DNA of 9,184 bases from Chitinophagaceae bacterium (GTDB lineage Bacteria; Bacteroidota; Bacteroidia; Chitinophagales; Chitinophagaceae). The notes beneath the pieces were generated by a model that saw nothing but the letters and a program-made list of their open reading frames with translations, had not been told where the DNA came from and searched no databases. The stretch is taken from NCBI GenBank assembly GCA_947461495.1, contig CANHLV010000048.1:1-9184 (forward strand). Reading direction: 5' to 3'. Position numbers and translations under genes: made by a program. Shown here piece after piece: positions 1 through 6,298 of this stretch (positions are counted from its first letter, which is position 1; each line of letters begins with the position of its first letter).

Positions 1-480
1 AGCAGCAGTTTCAAACTCACTAGCTGTACCATACCCAACAAAATCAATTACAGAGCCTGCAGGTTGTAAGGCCAATGTTGTATTAGCAACCAATGCAGAT
101 GTACCAAATGCAACTTTACCATTGGTGCCACTCATGTTTAAAGTAAAAGTTTGATCAGCAGGGATTGGCAAGCTAGCAAGACCTGAGCCAGCTGTTGTAG
201 CTACTAATAGATAGCCGCCAGCAGGAATTATAGTAGCAGGAAATGTATATGCATTACTAGTAGTAGAAGCTAATATTCCAGCAGCAGAACCATAAAATAA
301 TTTAAACCCAGTAATATCTTGGTCAGCCCCACTGATATTGTGCAACTCCACATAATCAGCATTATAATATCCAGATGCAGAACCACCACCACCATATACT
401 TGGCTGATGACTACAGTAGTAGATTGTGCATTTACAAAAAACGCAGATAATACCAGTACTAAAGAAAATAATAATTTCAT
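1..480 (-). CDS. Secreted lamin-tail-domain protein, N-terminal part (3' end beyond the window)
   Basis: An open frame runs from ATG at 480 leftwards to the window edge without a stop, so only 160 residues are visible. Residues 1-18 (MKLLFSLVLVLSAFFVNA) form a signal peptide with probable cleavage before Gln19, so the product is exported. Residues about 21-155 resemble a lamin tail domain, an immunoglobulin-like beta fold: VVISQVYGGGG (23-33), the tyrosine/asparagine segment leading to DYVELHN (42-48), DITGFKL, IPAGGYLLVA (85-94) and VIDFVGYG (144-151). In bacteria such domains are common in secreted nucleases, adhesin-like proteins and cell-surface proteins, often as one module of a larger protein. 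Which catalytic or sorting domains follow cannot be seen. A TACTTTTG -7 element lies 18 nt before the start. It is divergent from the DUF4954 gene. The domain call is fairly firm; the overall function is unknown. Confidence 0.85.
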   Translation of the reverse strand, partial: MKLLFSLVLVLSAFFVNAQSTTVVISQVYGGGGSASGYYNADYVELHNISGADQDITGFKLFYGSAAGILASTTSNAYTFPATIIPAGGYLLVATTAGSGLASLPIPADQTFTLNMSGTNGKVAFGTSALVANTTLALQPAGSVIDFVGYGTASEFETAA

Positions 481-637
481 ATTTTAAATTTAAGGGCTCA
501 AAAGTAGTGATTTTTTTCTGCTTAAATGATGTAAAAGAATCATGATCAGCCCGATTTTAAAGCAAAATCAGTAACTTCATAAATATTAGATTATCAATTA
601 TATAGTTTAATTAATTATAAGAAAATTAATTGTTTAC
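481..637. other. Divergent intergenic region
   Basis: This 157-nt AT-rich spacer separates two divergent genes. Apart from the minus-strand -7 element it holds a small potential hairpin (GATTTT/AAAATC with a 5-nt loop, about 554-570) and two copies of the palindrome AATTAATT at 609-616 and 624-631. No clear TAnnTTTG element faces the DUF4954 gene; TAGTTTAA around 604-611 is the closest and matches poorly. Confidence 0.4.
499..506 (-). promoter_or_regulatory. Candidate Bacteroidota -7 promoter element for the lamin-tail gene
   Basis: On the minus strand the octamer TACTTTTG matches the Bacteroidota -7 consensus TAnnTTTG exactly. It ends 18 nt before the ATG at 480, which would give a leader of about 10 nt. 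No convincing TTG-type -33 element was found at the expected distance, so the call rests on the octamer and its position. Confidence 0.5.
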
Positions 638-2764
638 ATGAATATCATACACAAGCGTCCCATAGCTGAAATCGGATATCATTTCATTGAATCTCAATAT
701 CTTCCCAAAGGAAAAAATGAATACCATCTTAGAGATACTCAAAATAAAAATAGAGGTAAATTTAGAAAACTGACACCAGAAGAAAAGACAGCATTAATCA
801 ATAATAATAACACTTCCGACAATTGGGAAAATATTCATGTATCAGAAAATTTCAACCCGAAATTGGTAAAAAATTCTAACTTTTTTGGACTGATACGAAT
901 AGGCAATTTGAGTCCTGTATATCATGAGTTTCATAATTTCAAAATGCCGGAAGGCATTTACAACAGTACCATCATAAGTTGTGATATAGCCAACCATGTT
1001 TGTATAGACAAAGTCAGTTATTTAAGTCATTATATTATTGAAGATGATGTGATGCTCGCTAATATCAATGAATTGGCTACAACAGATAAAGCCAAATTTG
1101 GAAATGGTATCCTAAAAGATGGAGAAACAGATGAGAAACAGCGAATGGTAATTGAAGTCTGTAATGAAAACGGCGGTCGATATATTATCCCTTACAATGG
1201 AATGCTGGCCGGAGATGCCTATATGTGGAGCAAATTCAGAGATGACCAATTATTGCTAGACAAATTCAAACAACTAACCGAAAAAAAATTCGATAAACAA
1301 CGCGGCTATTATGGAAAAATCGGAGCGCGTACTGTAATAAAAAATTGTGCAATTATAAAAGATACCTGGATTGGTTCAGATGCTTATATCAAAGGTTCAA
1401 ACAAACTAAAAAACTTAACCATCAATAGCGACGAGGAAAGAAAAACACAGATTGGTGAAGGTTGTGAACTGGTTAATGGCATTATTGGTTATGGTTGCAG
1501 AATTTTTTATGGTGTAAAAGCTGTTCGTTTTATTACCGCTTCGCACTCTCAATTAAAATATGGAGCGAGACTGATCAATTCTTATCTAGGTAATAATTCT
1601 ACCATATCATGTTGCGAAGTATTGAATTCAATGATTTTTCCTGCTCATGAACAACATCACAATAACTCATTTCTGTGCGCATCATTGGTAATGGGACAAA
1701 GCAATATTGCAGCAGGTGCAACGATTGGTAGTAATCATAACAGCAGAAGCGCAGATGGTGAAATCATTGCCGGAAGAGGCTTCTGGCCAGGACTTTGTGT
1801 GAGTTTGAAACACAATTCAAAATTTGCTTCTTTCACAATTTTGGCAAAAGGCGATTACCCTTCAGAAATAAATATACCACTACCATTCAGTTTGGTAAGC
1901 AACGATGTGGCTAATAATAAAATTGTGGTGATGCCTGCTTATTGGTTTATGTACAACATGTATGCGCTAACACGAAATGCGTGGAAATACACAGACCGAG
2001 ACAAGCGAACACATAAGACTCAACACATAGAGTTTGATTATCTCGCACCAGACACCATTAATGAAATATTTGACTCCTTATACATCTTTAAATCTTTACA
2101 ACCCAGTGAAAAAGGCGAAGCTGAAATTACAGGATGGGAAAACAGCAACAGGAAAATATTGATCACAAAAGTACCACAGGCTAAAGCAGTGTTTTCAAAA
2201 ATGATTAAATTGTATGCTTCTATGCAAATGTTGCATATAATTAATATAAATAAAATTCAGAATTTTGACGCTTTCAAAAAATTACTCAAACAAAACAAAA
2301 ATCGTTCTGAATGGATGAATGTTGGTGGACAGTTGATTCAAACAGCATTAATTGATCAACTCAAAATAAACATCAAATCCGGAAAAATAAAAAGCTGGGA
2401 AGAAATTCATAAGTTCTATCAAGTGCAAGGTCAAAAATATGAAATGGATAAACTTACCCATGCTTATACTTCTTTGCTTGAACTTTTGAACATGAAATCA
2501 AAAGATTTTACTGCTGCATTTTTATATTCTTTATTAAAAGAAACGATAACAGTAAAAGAATGGATGTTTGAAGAAATCTATAATACCAGAGCTAAGGATT
2601 ACAAGAACACATTCAGAAAAATGGTTTATGACAATGAAGAAGAAATGGTTAATGTACTAGGAAAAATTGAAGACAATAGTTTTATCAATGAACAGCGCAA
2701 CAATCTTGAAATGCTAAAAAAGAATATAAACAGCATCAGCAGAAAATGGAAATTGAAATTATAA
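638..2764 (+). CDS. DUF4954 family left-handed beta-helix protein
   Basis: A 708-residue cytoplasmic-looking protein without signal peptide or membrane segment. From residue 42 (FRKLTPEE) onward it follows the DUF4954 family as I remember it: a short N-terminal module with TSDNWENIHVSENFNP (59-74), then hexapeptide-like beta-helix coils at about 108-145 and 228-405. Typical patterns are YNSTIISCDIANHVCID (108-124), RTVIKNCAII, DTWIGSDAYIKG, QIGEGCELVNGIIGYGCRIFYG and GATIGSNHN. A His/Asn-rich stretch, PAHEQHHNN (335-343), followed by SNHNSR (365-370) and RGFWPG (380-385), looks like a conserved site. Residues 450-708 are mostly helical and charged. The fold recalls sugar-nucleotide acyltransferases and nucleotidyltransferase C-termini, but no reaction is established. 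Residues 1-41 precede the part I recognise; the upstream ATG is kept because they read as coherent protein (GYHFIESQYLPKGKNEYHLRD). The function is unknown. Confidence 0.9.
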   Translation: MNIIHKRPIAEIGYHFIESQYLPKGKNEYHLRDTQNKNRGKFRKLTPEEKTALINNNNTSDNWENIHVSENFNPKLVKNSNFFGLIRIGNLSPVYHEFHNFKMPEGIYNSTIISCDIANHVCIDKVSYLSHYIIEDDVMLANINELATTDKAKFGNGILKDGETDEKQRMVIEVCNENGGRYIIPYNGMLAGDAYMWSKFRDDQLLLDKFKQLTEKKFDKQRGYYGKIGARTVIKNCAIIKDTWIGSDAYIKGSNKLKNLTINSDEERKTQIGEGCELVNGIIGYGCRIFYGVKAVRFITASHSQLKYGARLINSYLGNNSTISCCEVLNSMIFPAHEQHHNNSFLCASLVMGQSNIAAGATIGSNHNSRSADGEIIAGRGFWPGLCVSLKHNSKFASFTILAKGDYPSEINIPLPFSLVSNDVANNKIVVMPAYWFMYNMYALTRNAWKYTDRDKRTHKTQHIEFDYLAPDTINEIFDSLYIFKSLQPSEKGEAEITGWENSNRKILITKVPQAKAVFSKMIKLYASMQMLHIININKIQNFDAFKKLLKQNKNRSEWMNVGGQLIQTALIDQLKINIKSGKIKSWEEIHKFYQVQGQKYEMDKLTHAYTSLLELLNMKSKDFTAAFLYSLLKETITVKEWMFEEIYNTRAKDYKNTFRKMVYDNEEEMVNVLGKIEDNSFINEQRNNLEMLKKNINSISRKWKLKL

Positions 2765-2770
2765 AGCTAA

Positions 2771-3187
2771 TTATTCAATAAAATATTGCAAGGCAAGTTC
2801 ATATCCCCTTAAGCCAAAACCACTAATCACACCTTTTGCTTTGGCAGAAACATGAGAAACTTTTCTAAAATCTTCTCTGCAAAAAATATTTGAGATATGT
2901 ACTTCAACAACTTTTGCAGCAACTGCAGCAATGGTATCACCAATTGCAACAGATGTATGTGTATATCCACCCGGATTCAAAATCACCCCATGAAACAACT
3001 CACCAACCCTTTGTAATTCATTGATAATTTCTCCTTCAACATTGCTCTGAAAATAACTAAATTCAATGAAAGGATATTTGTCCTGTAATCGTTTAAAATA
3101 ATCTTCAAAAGACTGATGACCATAAACCTCTGGCTCTCGCTTTCCCAATAGATTAAGATTAGGACCGTTAATGATGGCTATTTTCAT
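2771..3187 (-). CDS. aroQ: 3-dehydroquinate dehydratase, type II
   Basis: This protein dehydrates 3-dehydroquinate to 3-dehydroshikimate, the third step of the shikimate pathway, and is normally a cytoplasmic dodecamer. The 138 residues match the usual type II length. Visible signatures are INGPNLNLLGKREPEVYG (6-23), with the expected catalytic Arg17 and Tyr22; NPGGYTHTSVAIGD (71-84), with His77; and EVHISN (95-100), with Glu95 and the catalytic His97, followed by REDFR containing Arg108 and GFGLRGYELAL near the end. In many homologues the loop after EVHISN reads SNVHxRE; here that His is Phe102, a site not thought to be catalytic. The gene starts at an ATG 31 nt after a perfect -7 element and ends 6 nt from the convergent DUF4954 gene. 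It is separated from carA by 174 nt of repeats, so it is probably transcribed on its own. Confidence 0.96.
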   Translation of the reverse strand: MKIAIINGPNLNLLGKREPEVYGHQSFEDYFKRLQDKYPFIEFSYFQSNVEGEIINELQRVGELFHGVILNPGGYTHTSVAIGDTIAAVAAKVVEVHISNIFCREDFRKVSHVSAKAKGVISGFGLRGYELALQYFIE

Positions 3188-3214
3188 TTGAGAAATTTAA
3201 AGTGTTAAGAGTTT

Positions 3215-3290
3215 AATTCAAAAGTAAAAATTCAAAAATTGTATGAAATAAGAAAATCCTTTTTGAATTTTTACTTTTTACTTTTGAATT
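3215..3290. repeat. AT-rich imperfect inverted repeat in the carA-aroQ spacer
   Basis: The left arm (3215-3238) and the reverse complement of the right arm (3260-3290) are identical over 24 bases, except that the right arm carries a 7-nt duplication (AGTAAAA in reverse complement). The loop is about 21 nt. Each arm contains TACTTTTG, pointing outward in opposite directions. A near-identical copy of the arm (22 of 23 bases) lies at 5157-5179. On the carA transcript the element would form a long A-U hairpin, which could act as a 3'-end structure, but it lacks the G-C stem and U-run of an intrinsic terminator. Confidence 0.75.
3219..3226 (-). promoter_or_regulatory. Candidate -7 promoter element for aroQ, inside a repeat
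   Basis: TACTTTTG on the minus strand is an exact TAnnTTTG match, 31 nt before the aroQ ATG, predicting a leader of roughly 25 nt. It lies inside the left arm of the AT-rich inverted repeat, so the match could come from the repeat rather than from selection for promoter activity. No good -33 TTG is seen. Confidence 0.45.
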
Positions 3291-3325
3291 TCTTTCTACC
3301 CAGTATCTAGTATCCTGTATTTAGC

Positions 3326-3370
3326 TTATCCAGCATATCCAGCATATCCAGCTTATCCAACCTATCCAGC
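3326..3370. repeat. Tandem 9-bp repeat, five copies, overlapping the 3' end of carA
   Basis: Five successive 9-mers are seen. In the carA reading direction they are GCTGGATAG, GTTGGATAA, GCTGGATAT, GCTGGATAT and GCTGGATAA. A degenerate sixth copy (3317-3325) and looser GGATAC-like units follow to about 3301. The first copy supplies the last two codons and the TAG stop of carA. The period is a multiple of three, but TAG or TAA ends three of the five units, so the array cannot be read through as protein. No function is known to me. Confidence 0.85.
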
Positions 3371-4468
3371 CTCCCCCACCATTTCCAAAAAATTATCAAA
3401 CAAATACCTGCTGTCGTGAGGACCTGGAGTCGCTTCGGGATGATATTGAACTGAAAACGCTTTTTTGTTTTTCACCCTGATACCTTCGATACTGTTGTCG
3501 TTTAAATTAATATGAGTAATTTCTATGTTAGCATTGTTTCTTACAGCATCAGGATCAACGCCAAAACCATGATTCTGTGTCGTAATTTCTGACCTTCCTG
3601 TAATAATGTTTTTAACAGGATGATTCAATCCTCTATGTCCATGGTGCATTTTAAAAGTAGGAATATCATTGGCTAAAGCTAGCAATTGATGCCCTAAACA
3701 AATACCAAATAAAGGTTTGCCGGAATTTAAAATTTGTTTCACTGTTTTAATGGCATAATCCATTGGAGCAGGATCGCCAGGACCGTTACTGATAAAATAA
3801 CCGGAGGGATTAAATTTTTCAAGTTCTTCAAAACTTGTTTTAGCATTGAACACTTTTAAATAAGCACCTCTTTCAGCCATACAAGTCAATATATTTCTTT
3901 TTACACCAAAATCTAGTACGGCAATTCGCTTGCTGCTGCTCTCATCTCCCAGCGTATACGCTTCGACGGTAGAAACCACTGAAGCTAGCTCAAGTCCATT
4001 CATCGATGGCACCATTTGCAATTCAGCTTTCAACTTTTCTACATCAGTGTCAACAGAAGAAATGATACAATTCATGGCACCTTTAGTTCTGATATGGGCA
4101 ACAAGTGCTCTGGTATCTATTTCATCAATGGCAACAATTTTTTGAGCTATAAAGTATTGTTGCAATGAATCTTCAGCTTTGAATCTGCTATATTTCTCTT
4201 CAAGATTTTTTCCTATGACCGCCTTTACTTTCACACTGTTACTTTCAACGTCTGCTGTATATACTCCATAATTACCAACATGAACTGTATTCATGATTAA
4301 CACTTGTCCATAATAACTTGGGTCTGTAAAAACTTCTTGATATCCGGTCATACCTGTGTTGAAACAGATTTCACCGGTAGCGGTGCCGAGCATTCCAAAA
4401 GCTTTTCCATGAAAAACGGTGCCGTCTTCCAAAACTAAAATTGCAGAATTATTTATTTGATTTTCCAT
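3362..4468 (-). CDS. carA: Carbamoyl-phosphate synthase small (glutaminase) subunit
   Basis: CarA hydrolyses glutamine and channels ammonia to the large subunit CarB, which makes carbamoyl phosphate for pyrimidine and arginine synthesis. The 368 residues fit the family length. Residues about 9-140 form the N-terminal CPSase domain (LEDGTVFHGKAFG, CFNTGMTGYQEVFTDPSY). The C-terminal class I glutamine amidotransferase domain (about 181-362) has SNGPGDP (227-233), the nucleophile elbow GICLGHQ with Cys257, TTQNHGF (296-302), and QYHPEA with His343 and Glu345, so the triad is complete. carB is not in the window. The gene follows rplQ across a strong terminator and a 7/8 -7 element (TTTCTTTG, 4484-4491), suggesting independent transcription. 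Its last codons Ala-Gly-stop are the first unit of a 9-bp tandem repeat. Confidence 0.97.
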   Translation of the reverse strand: MENQINNSAILVLEDGTVFHGKAFGMLGTATGEICFNTGMTGYQEVFTDPSYYGQVLIMNTVHVGNYGVYTADVESNSVKVKAVIGKNLEEKYSRFKAEDSLQQYFIAQKIVAIDEIDTRALVAHIRTKGAMNCIISSVDTDVEKLKAELQMVPSMNGLELASVVSTVEAYTLGDESSSKRIAVLDFGVKRNILTCMAERGAYLKVFNAKTSFEELEKFNPSGYFISNGPGDPAPMDYAIKTVKQILNSGKPLFGICLGHQLLALANDIPTFKMHHGHRGLNHPVKNIITGRSEITTQNHGFGVDPDAVRNNANIEITHINLNDNSIEGIRVKNKKAFSVQYHPEATPGPHDSRYLFDNFLEMVGEAG

Positions 4469-4483
4469 TTTTAAAAAGTTTCA

Positions 4484-4491
4484 CAAAGAAA
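4484..4491 (-). promoter_or_regulatory. Weak candidate -7 promoter element for carA
   Basis: The minus strand reads TTTCTTTG, one mismatch from TAnnTTTG, ending 15 nt before the carA ATG. The spacing is close to that of the infA and lamin-tail promoters (13 and 18 nt) and it lies just after the terminator, which makes it plausible. There is no clear -33 element. Confidence 0.35.
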
Positions 4492-4508
4492 GTAAACTCG
4501 AGTTATTT

Positions 4509-4545
4509 AATAAAATAAAAAAAGCCCCGAATTTAAATTCGGGGC
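4509..4545 (-). terminator. Intrinsic terminator of the ribosomal protein operon
   Basis: Positions 4524-4545 are a perfect 22-nt palindrome with a GCCCCG/CGGGGC outer stem and an A/T-only centre. On the minus strand it is followed at once by seven T and further T-rich sequence to about 4509. It starts 25 nt after the rplQ stop codon. The plus-strand side has no T-run, so it should act mainly on transcripts coming from rplQ. Confidence 0.92.
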
Positions 4546-4570
4546 GATATGTAAGAAATTTAATCTCATA

Positions 4571-5092
4571 TTACGCTTCGGTACTTTCGTCAGCAGCTGA
4601 TTCAGAAGATGTTTCTTCAGTTCCTTCTTCAGTAGTTGCTTTCTTTTTACCACCTGAACGACGTGTTTTCTTAACTGCAACTTCTTCAGTAGCAGCAGAA
4701 ATACCTTTACCGTAGATTTCATTAAAGTCTACCAATTCAATCATAGCGATTTCAGCATTATCACCAGTACGAGCACCCAACTTGATGATACGAGTATAAC
4801 CACCTGGACGATCAGCAACTTTTGGAGCTACAACAGTGAATAATTCTTTTACAGCTTGTTTATCATTTAAGTAGCTGAATACGATACGATGATTGTGCAT
4901 GATTACTTCTTTGCTTTCTGTAGCTTTGGTTTTAGTAATCAATGGCTCAATGTAAGTACGCAAAGCTTTTGCTTTAGCTAATGTGGTAGTGATTCTCTTG
5001 TGAGTAATCAACTGACAACCTAAGTTCATCATCAGCGATCTTCTGTGAGAAGCTGTTCTGCTGAGGTTGTTGTTTTTGTTTCCGTGACGCAT
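4571..5092 (-). CDS. rplQ: Large ribosomal subunit protein bL17 with C-terminal extension
   Basis: bL17 is a 50S protein near the peptide exit tunnel. The core (1-124) shows MRHGNKNNNLSRTASHRRSL, ITHKRITTTLAKAKALRTYIEPLIT (29-53), RPGGYTRIIKLGARTGDNAEIAMIELVD (95-122) and matches the family. Residues 125-173 form an extension beyond the roughly 127 residues of the E. coli protein: first a basic patch, KKTRRSGGKKK (141-151), then a Ser/Thr/Glu/Ala-rich acidic end. Extended L17 tails are known in Bacteroidota; the role of this one is unclear. The gene is the last of the ribosomal block. It is preceded by a 138-nt spacer with repeats and a possible hairpin and followed by a strong terminator. 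Confidence 0.97.
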   Translation of the reverse strand: MRHGNKNNNLSRTASHRRSLMMNLGCQLITHKRITTTLAKAKALRTYIEPLITKTKATESKEVIMHNHRIVFSYLNDKQAVKELFTVVAPKVADRPGGYTRIIKLGARTGDNAEIAMIELVDFNEIYGKGISAATEEVAVKKTRRSGGKKKATTEEGTEETSSESAADESTEA

Positions 5093-5110
5093 GACTTGTT
5101 GTTTTATACC

Positions 5111-5133
5111 CTGTACCGTGTCAGGAATTACAG
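5111..5133 (-). promoter_or_regulatory. Possible hairpin in the rplQ leader
   Basis: On the minus strand CTGTA (5133-5129) pairs with TACAG (5115-5111) and CC (5125-5124) with GG (5117-5116), leaving a 3-nt bulge and a 6-nt loop. The hairpin ends 18 nt before the rplQ start codon. An L17 regulatory role is conjecture, since a seven-pair stem can arise by chance. Confidence 0.25.
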
Positions 5134-5156
5134 AGTGTGAATTGAAATAAATTAAA

Positions 5157-5179
5157 AATTCAAAAGTGAAAATTCAAAA
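5157..5179. repeat. Dispersed 23-bp AT-rich repeat, copy in the rpoA-rplQ spacer
   Basis: The sequence is AATTCAAAAGT, then G, then AAAATTCAAAA. It differs at one base from positions 3215-3237 in the carA-aroQ spacer and has the same orientation. On the minus strand it carries CACTTTTG, a 7/8 match to the -7 promoter consensus, about 68 nt before the rplQ start. Confidence 0.7.
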
Positions 5180-5200
5180 TCCAGACTTATAAATTGATAC

Positions 5201-5227
5201 ATCATCAAATTATCAGATCATCAAATT
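5201..5227. repeat. 11-bp direct repeat ATCATCAAATT
   Basis: ATCATCAAATT occurs at 5201-5211 and again at 5217-5227, with a related AAATTATCAG segment between, just after the rpoA stop codon. Short phased units of this kind are frequent in AT-rich Bacteroidota intergenic DNA, as I recall. No function is evident. Confidence 0.5.
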
Positions 5228-5230
5228 GAA

Positions 5231-6226
5231 TTACTCATCATCCAATTTAAGCTTGCTCAAATCCATTCCAAAGCTCAATCCTCTTTCGTGTAACACTTGA
5301 TCGATTTCACTTAAAGATTTTTGACCGAAGTTTCTGAATTTCATCAAGTCTTCTTGTTCGTATTGAACCAATTCGCTCAATGAGTTGATTTTAGCTGCTT
5401 TCAAGCAATTGAAGGCACGTACAGAAAGATCTAGATCTTCCAATGGAGTCTTCAACATTTTACGCAATTGCAAAGTTTGTTCATCCACTAAATCTTCTTT
5501 CTTATCTTCTTTTGTATCAAAAGTGATATTTTCGTCGGTGATGATCATCAAATGCTGAATCAAAATACGGCTAGCTTGTTTAACCGCTTCTTCAGGATGA
5601 ATTGTACCATCAGTGATAACGTCCATGATTAATTTTTCAAAATCAGTACGTTGTTCAACTCTGGTATTTTCAATAAGGTATTTTACATTTTTGATCGGGG
5701 TAAAAATAGCATCTACAGGGATGTAACCAAAATGAGAGCTTTTTTCTTTTTGATCTTCTGCAGGTACATATCCACGACCTCTGCCGATAGTGATTTCAAT
5801 ATCAAATTTAGCACTGTTGTCTAGCGTACAAATAAGTAAATCAGGATTCATCACTTCAAAAGCAGGAGAAGCTTCTGCAATCATTCCAGCAGTGAATTCT
5901 GTTTTATTTTTGATAGACAATGTTACTTTTTCTGTATTTACATCATTTTCAACTTTTGATTTGAAACGTACTTGTTTCAAATTAAGGATGATTTCTGTTA
6001 CATCTTCAGTGATTCCTTTCAATGTAGCGAACTCATGATCGGCGCCGGCAATATTGATACCAATGATAGCATAACCTTCAAGTGAGTTAAGTAAAACCCT
6101 ACGAAGAGCATTACCTATAGTTACGCCATATCCTGGTTCAAGAGGGCGAAATTCGAATTGAGCTTCAAAATCATTAGCTTTTTGAAGAACAATTTTATCT
6201 GGTTTAACAAAATTAAAAATAGCCAT
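5231..6226 (-). CDS. rpoA: DNA-directed RNA polymerase subunit alpha
   Basis: The alpha subunit dimerises to start RNA polymerase assembly and contacts promoter UP elements and activators. The 331 residues match the usual length of 310-340. The N-terminal domain (1-235) shows FRPLEPGYGVTIGNALRRVLLNSLEG (26-51), the dimerisation and beta-contact region, then ITEDVTEIILNLKQ (72-85) and GRGRGYVPAED (148-158). A charged linker (about 236-255) leads to the C-terminal domain (256-320): LEDLDLSVRAFNCLKAA, where Arg270 and Asn273 correspond to the DNA-binding Arg265 and Asn268 of E. coli, then FRNFGQKSLSEI with the helix-hairpin-helix glycine. The gene lies between rpsD (72-nt gap) and rplQ (138-nt gap), the standard order. 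Confidence 0.98.
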   Translation of the reverse strand: MAIFNFVKPDKIVLQKANDFEAQFEFRPLEPGYGVTIGNALRRVLLNSLEGYAIIGINIAGADHEFATLKGITEDVTEIILNLKQVRFKSKVENDVNTEKVTLSIKNKTEFTAGMIAEASPAFEVMNPDLLICTLDNSAKFDIEITIGRGRGYVPAEDQKEKSSHFGYIPVDAIFTPIKNVKYLIENTRVEQRTDFEKLIMDVITDGTIHPEEAVKQASRILIQHLMIITDENITFDTKEDKKEDLVDEQTLQLRKMLKTPLEDLDLSVRAFNCLKAAKINSLSELVQYEQEDLMKFRNFGQKSLSEIDQVLHERGLSFGMDLSKLKLDDE

Positions 6227-6255
6227 TTGTATTTTGTTGTTTTGATTGATTTGAT

Positions 6256-6271
6256 AATTCCGGAATTCCGG
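6256..6271. repeat. Tandem AATTCCGG pair in the rpsD-rpoA spacer
   Basis: The octamer AATTCCGG is directly repeated, producing two overlapping 12-nt palindromes (6256-6267 and 6260-6271). In RNA this could form a CCGG/CCGG stem with an AAUU loop about 30 nt before the rpoA start. It stands out in an otherwise very AT-rich 72-nt spacer. Whether it matters for rpoA translation is unknown. Confidence 0.5.
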
Positions 6272-6298
6272 TTTTGATTTTGGTGATTAGGATCAGGA

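Noticed and set aside
609..631. Two AATTAATT palindromes before the DUF4954 gene as an operator
   Set aside because: In DNA this AT-rich such octamers are expected by chance, and no matching regulator is known.
3930..4145. 71-codon open frame on the plus strand within carA
   Set aside because: It lies entirely antisense to the well-supported carA, with no recognisable protein features or promoter.
4507..4722. 71-codon minus-strand frame overlapping the rplQ tail and terminator
   Set aside because: It is the out-of-frame shadow of the low-complexity L17 tail and runs through the terminator hairpin.
5790..6038. 82-codon plus-strand frame within rpoA
   Set aside because: Antisense shadow of a conserved rpoA region; no independent support.
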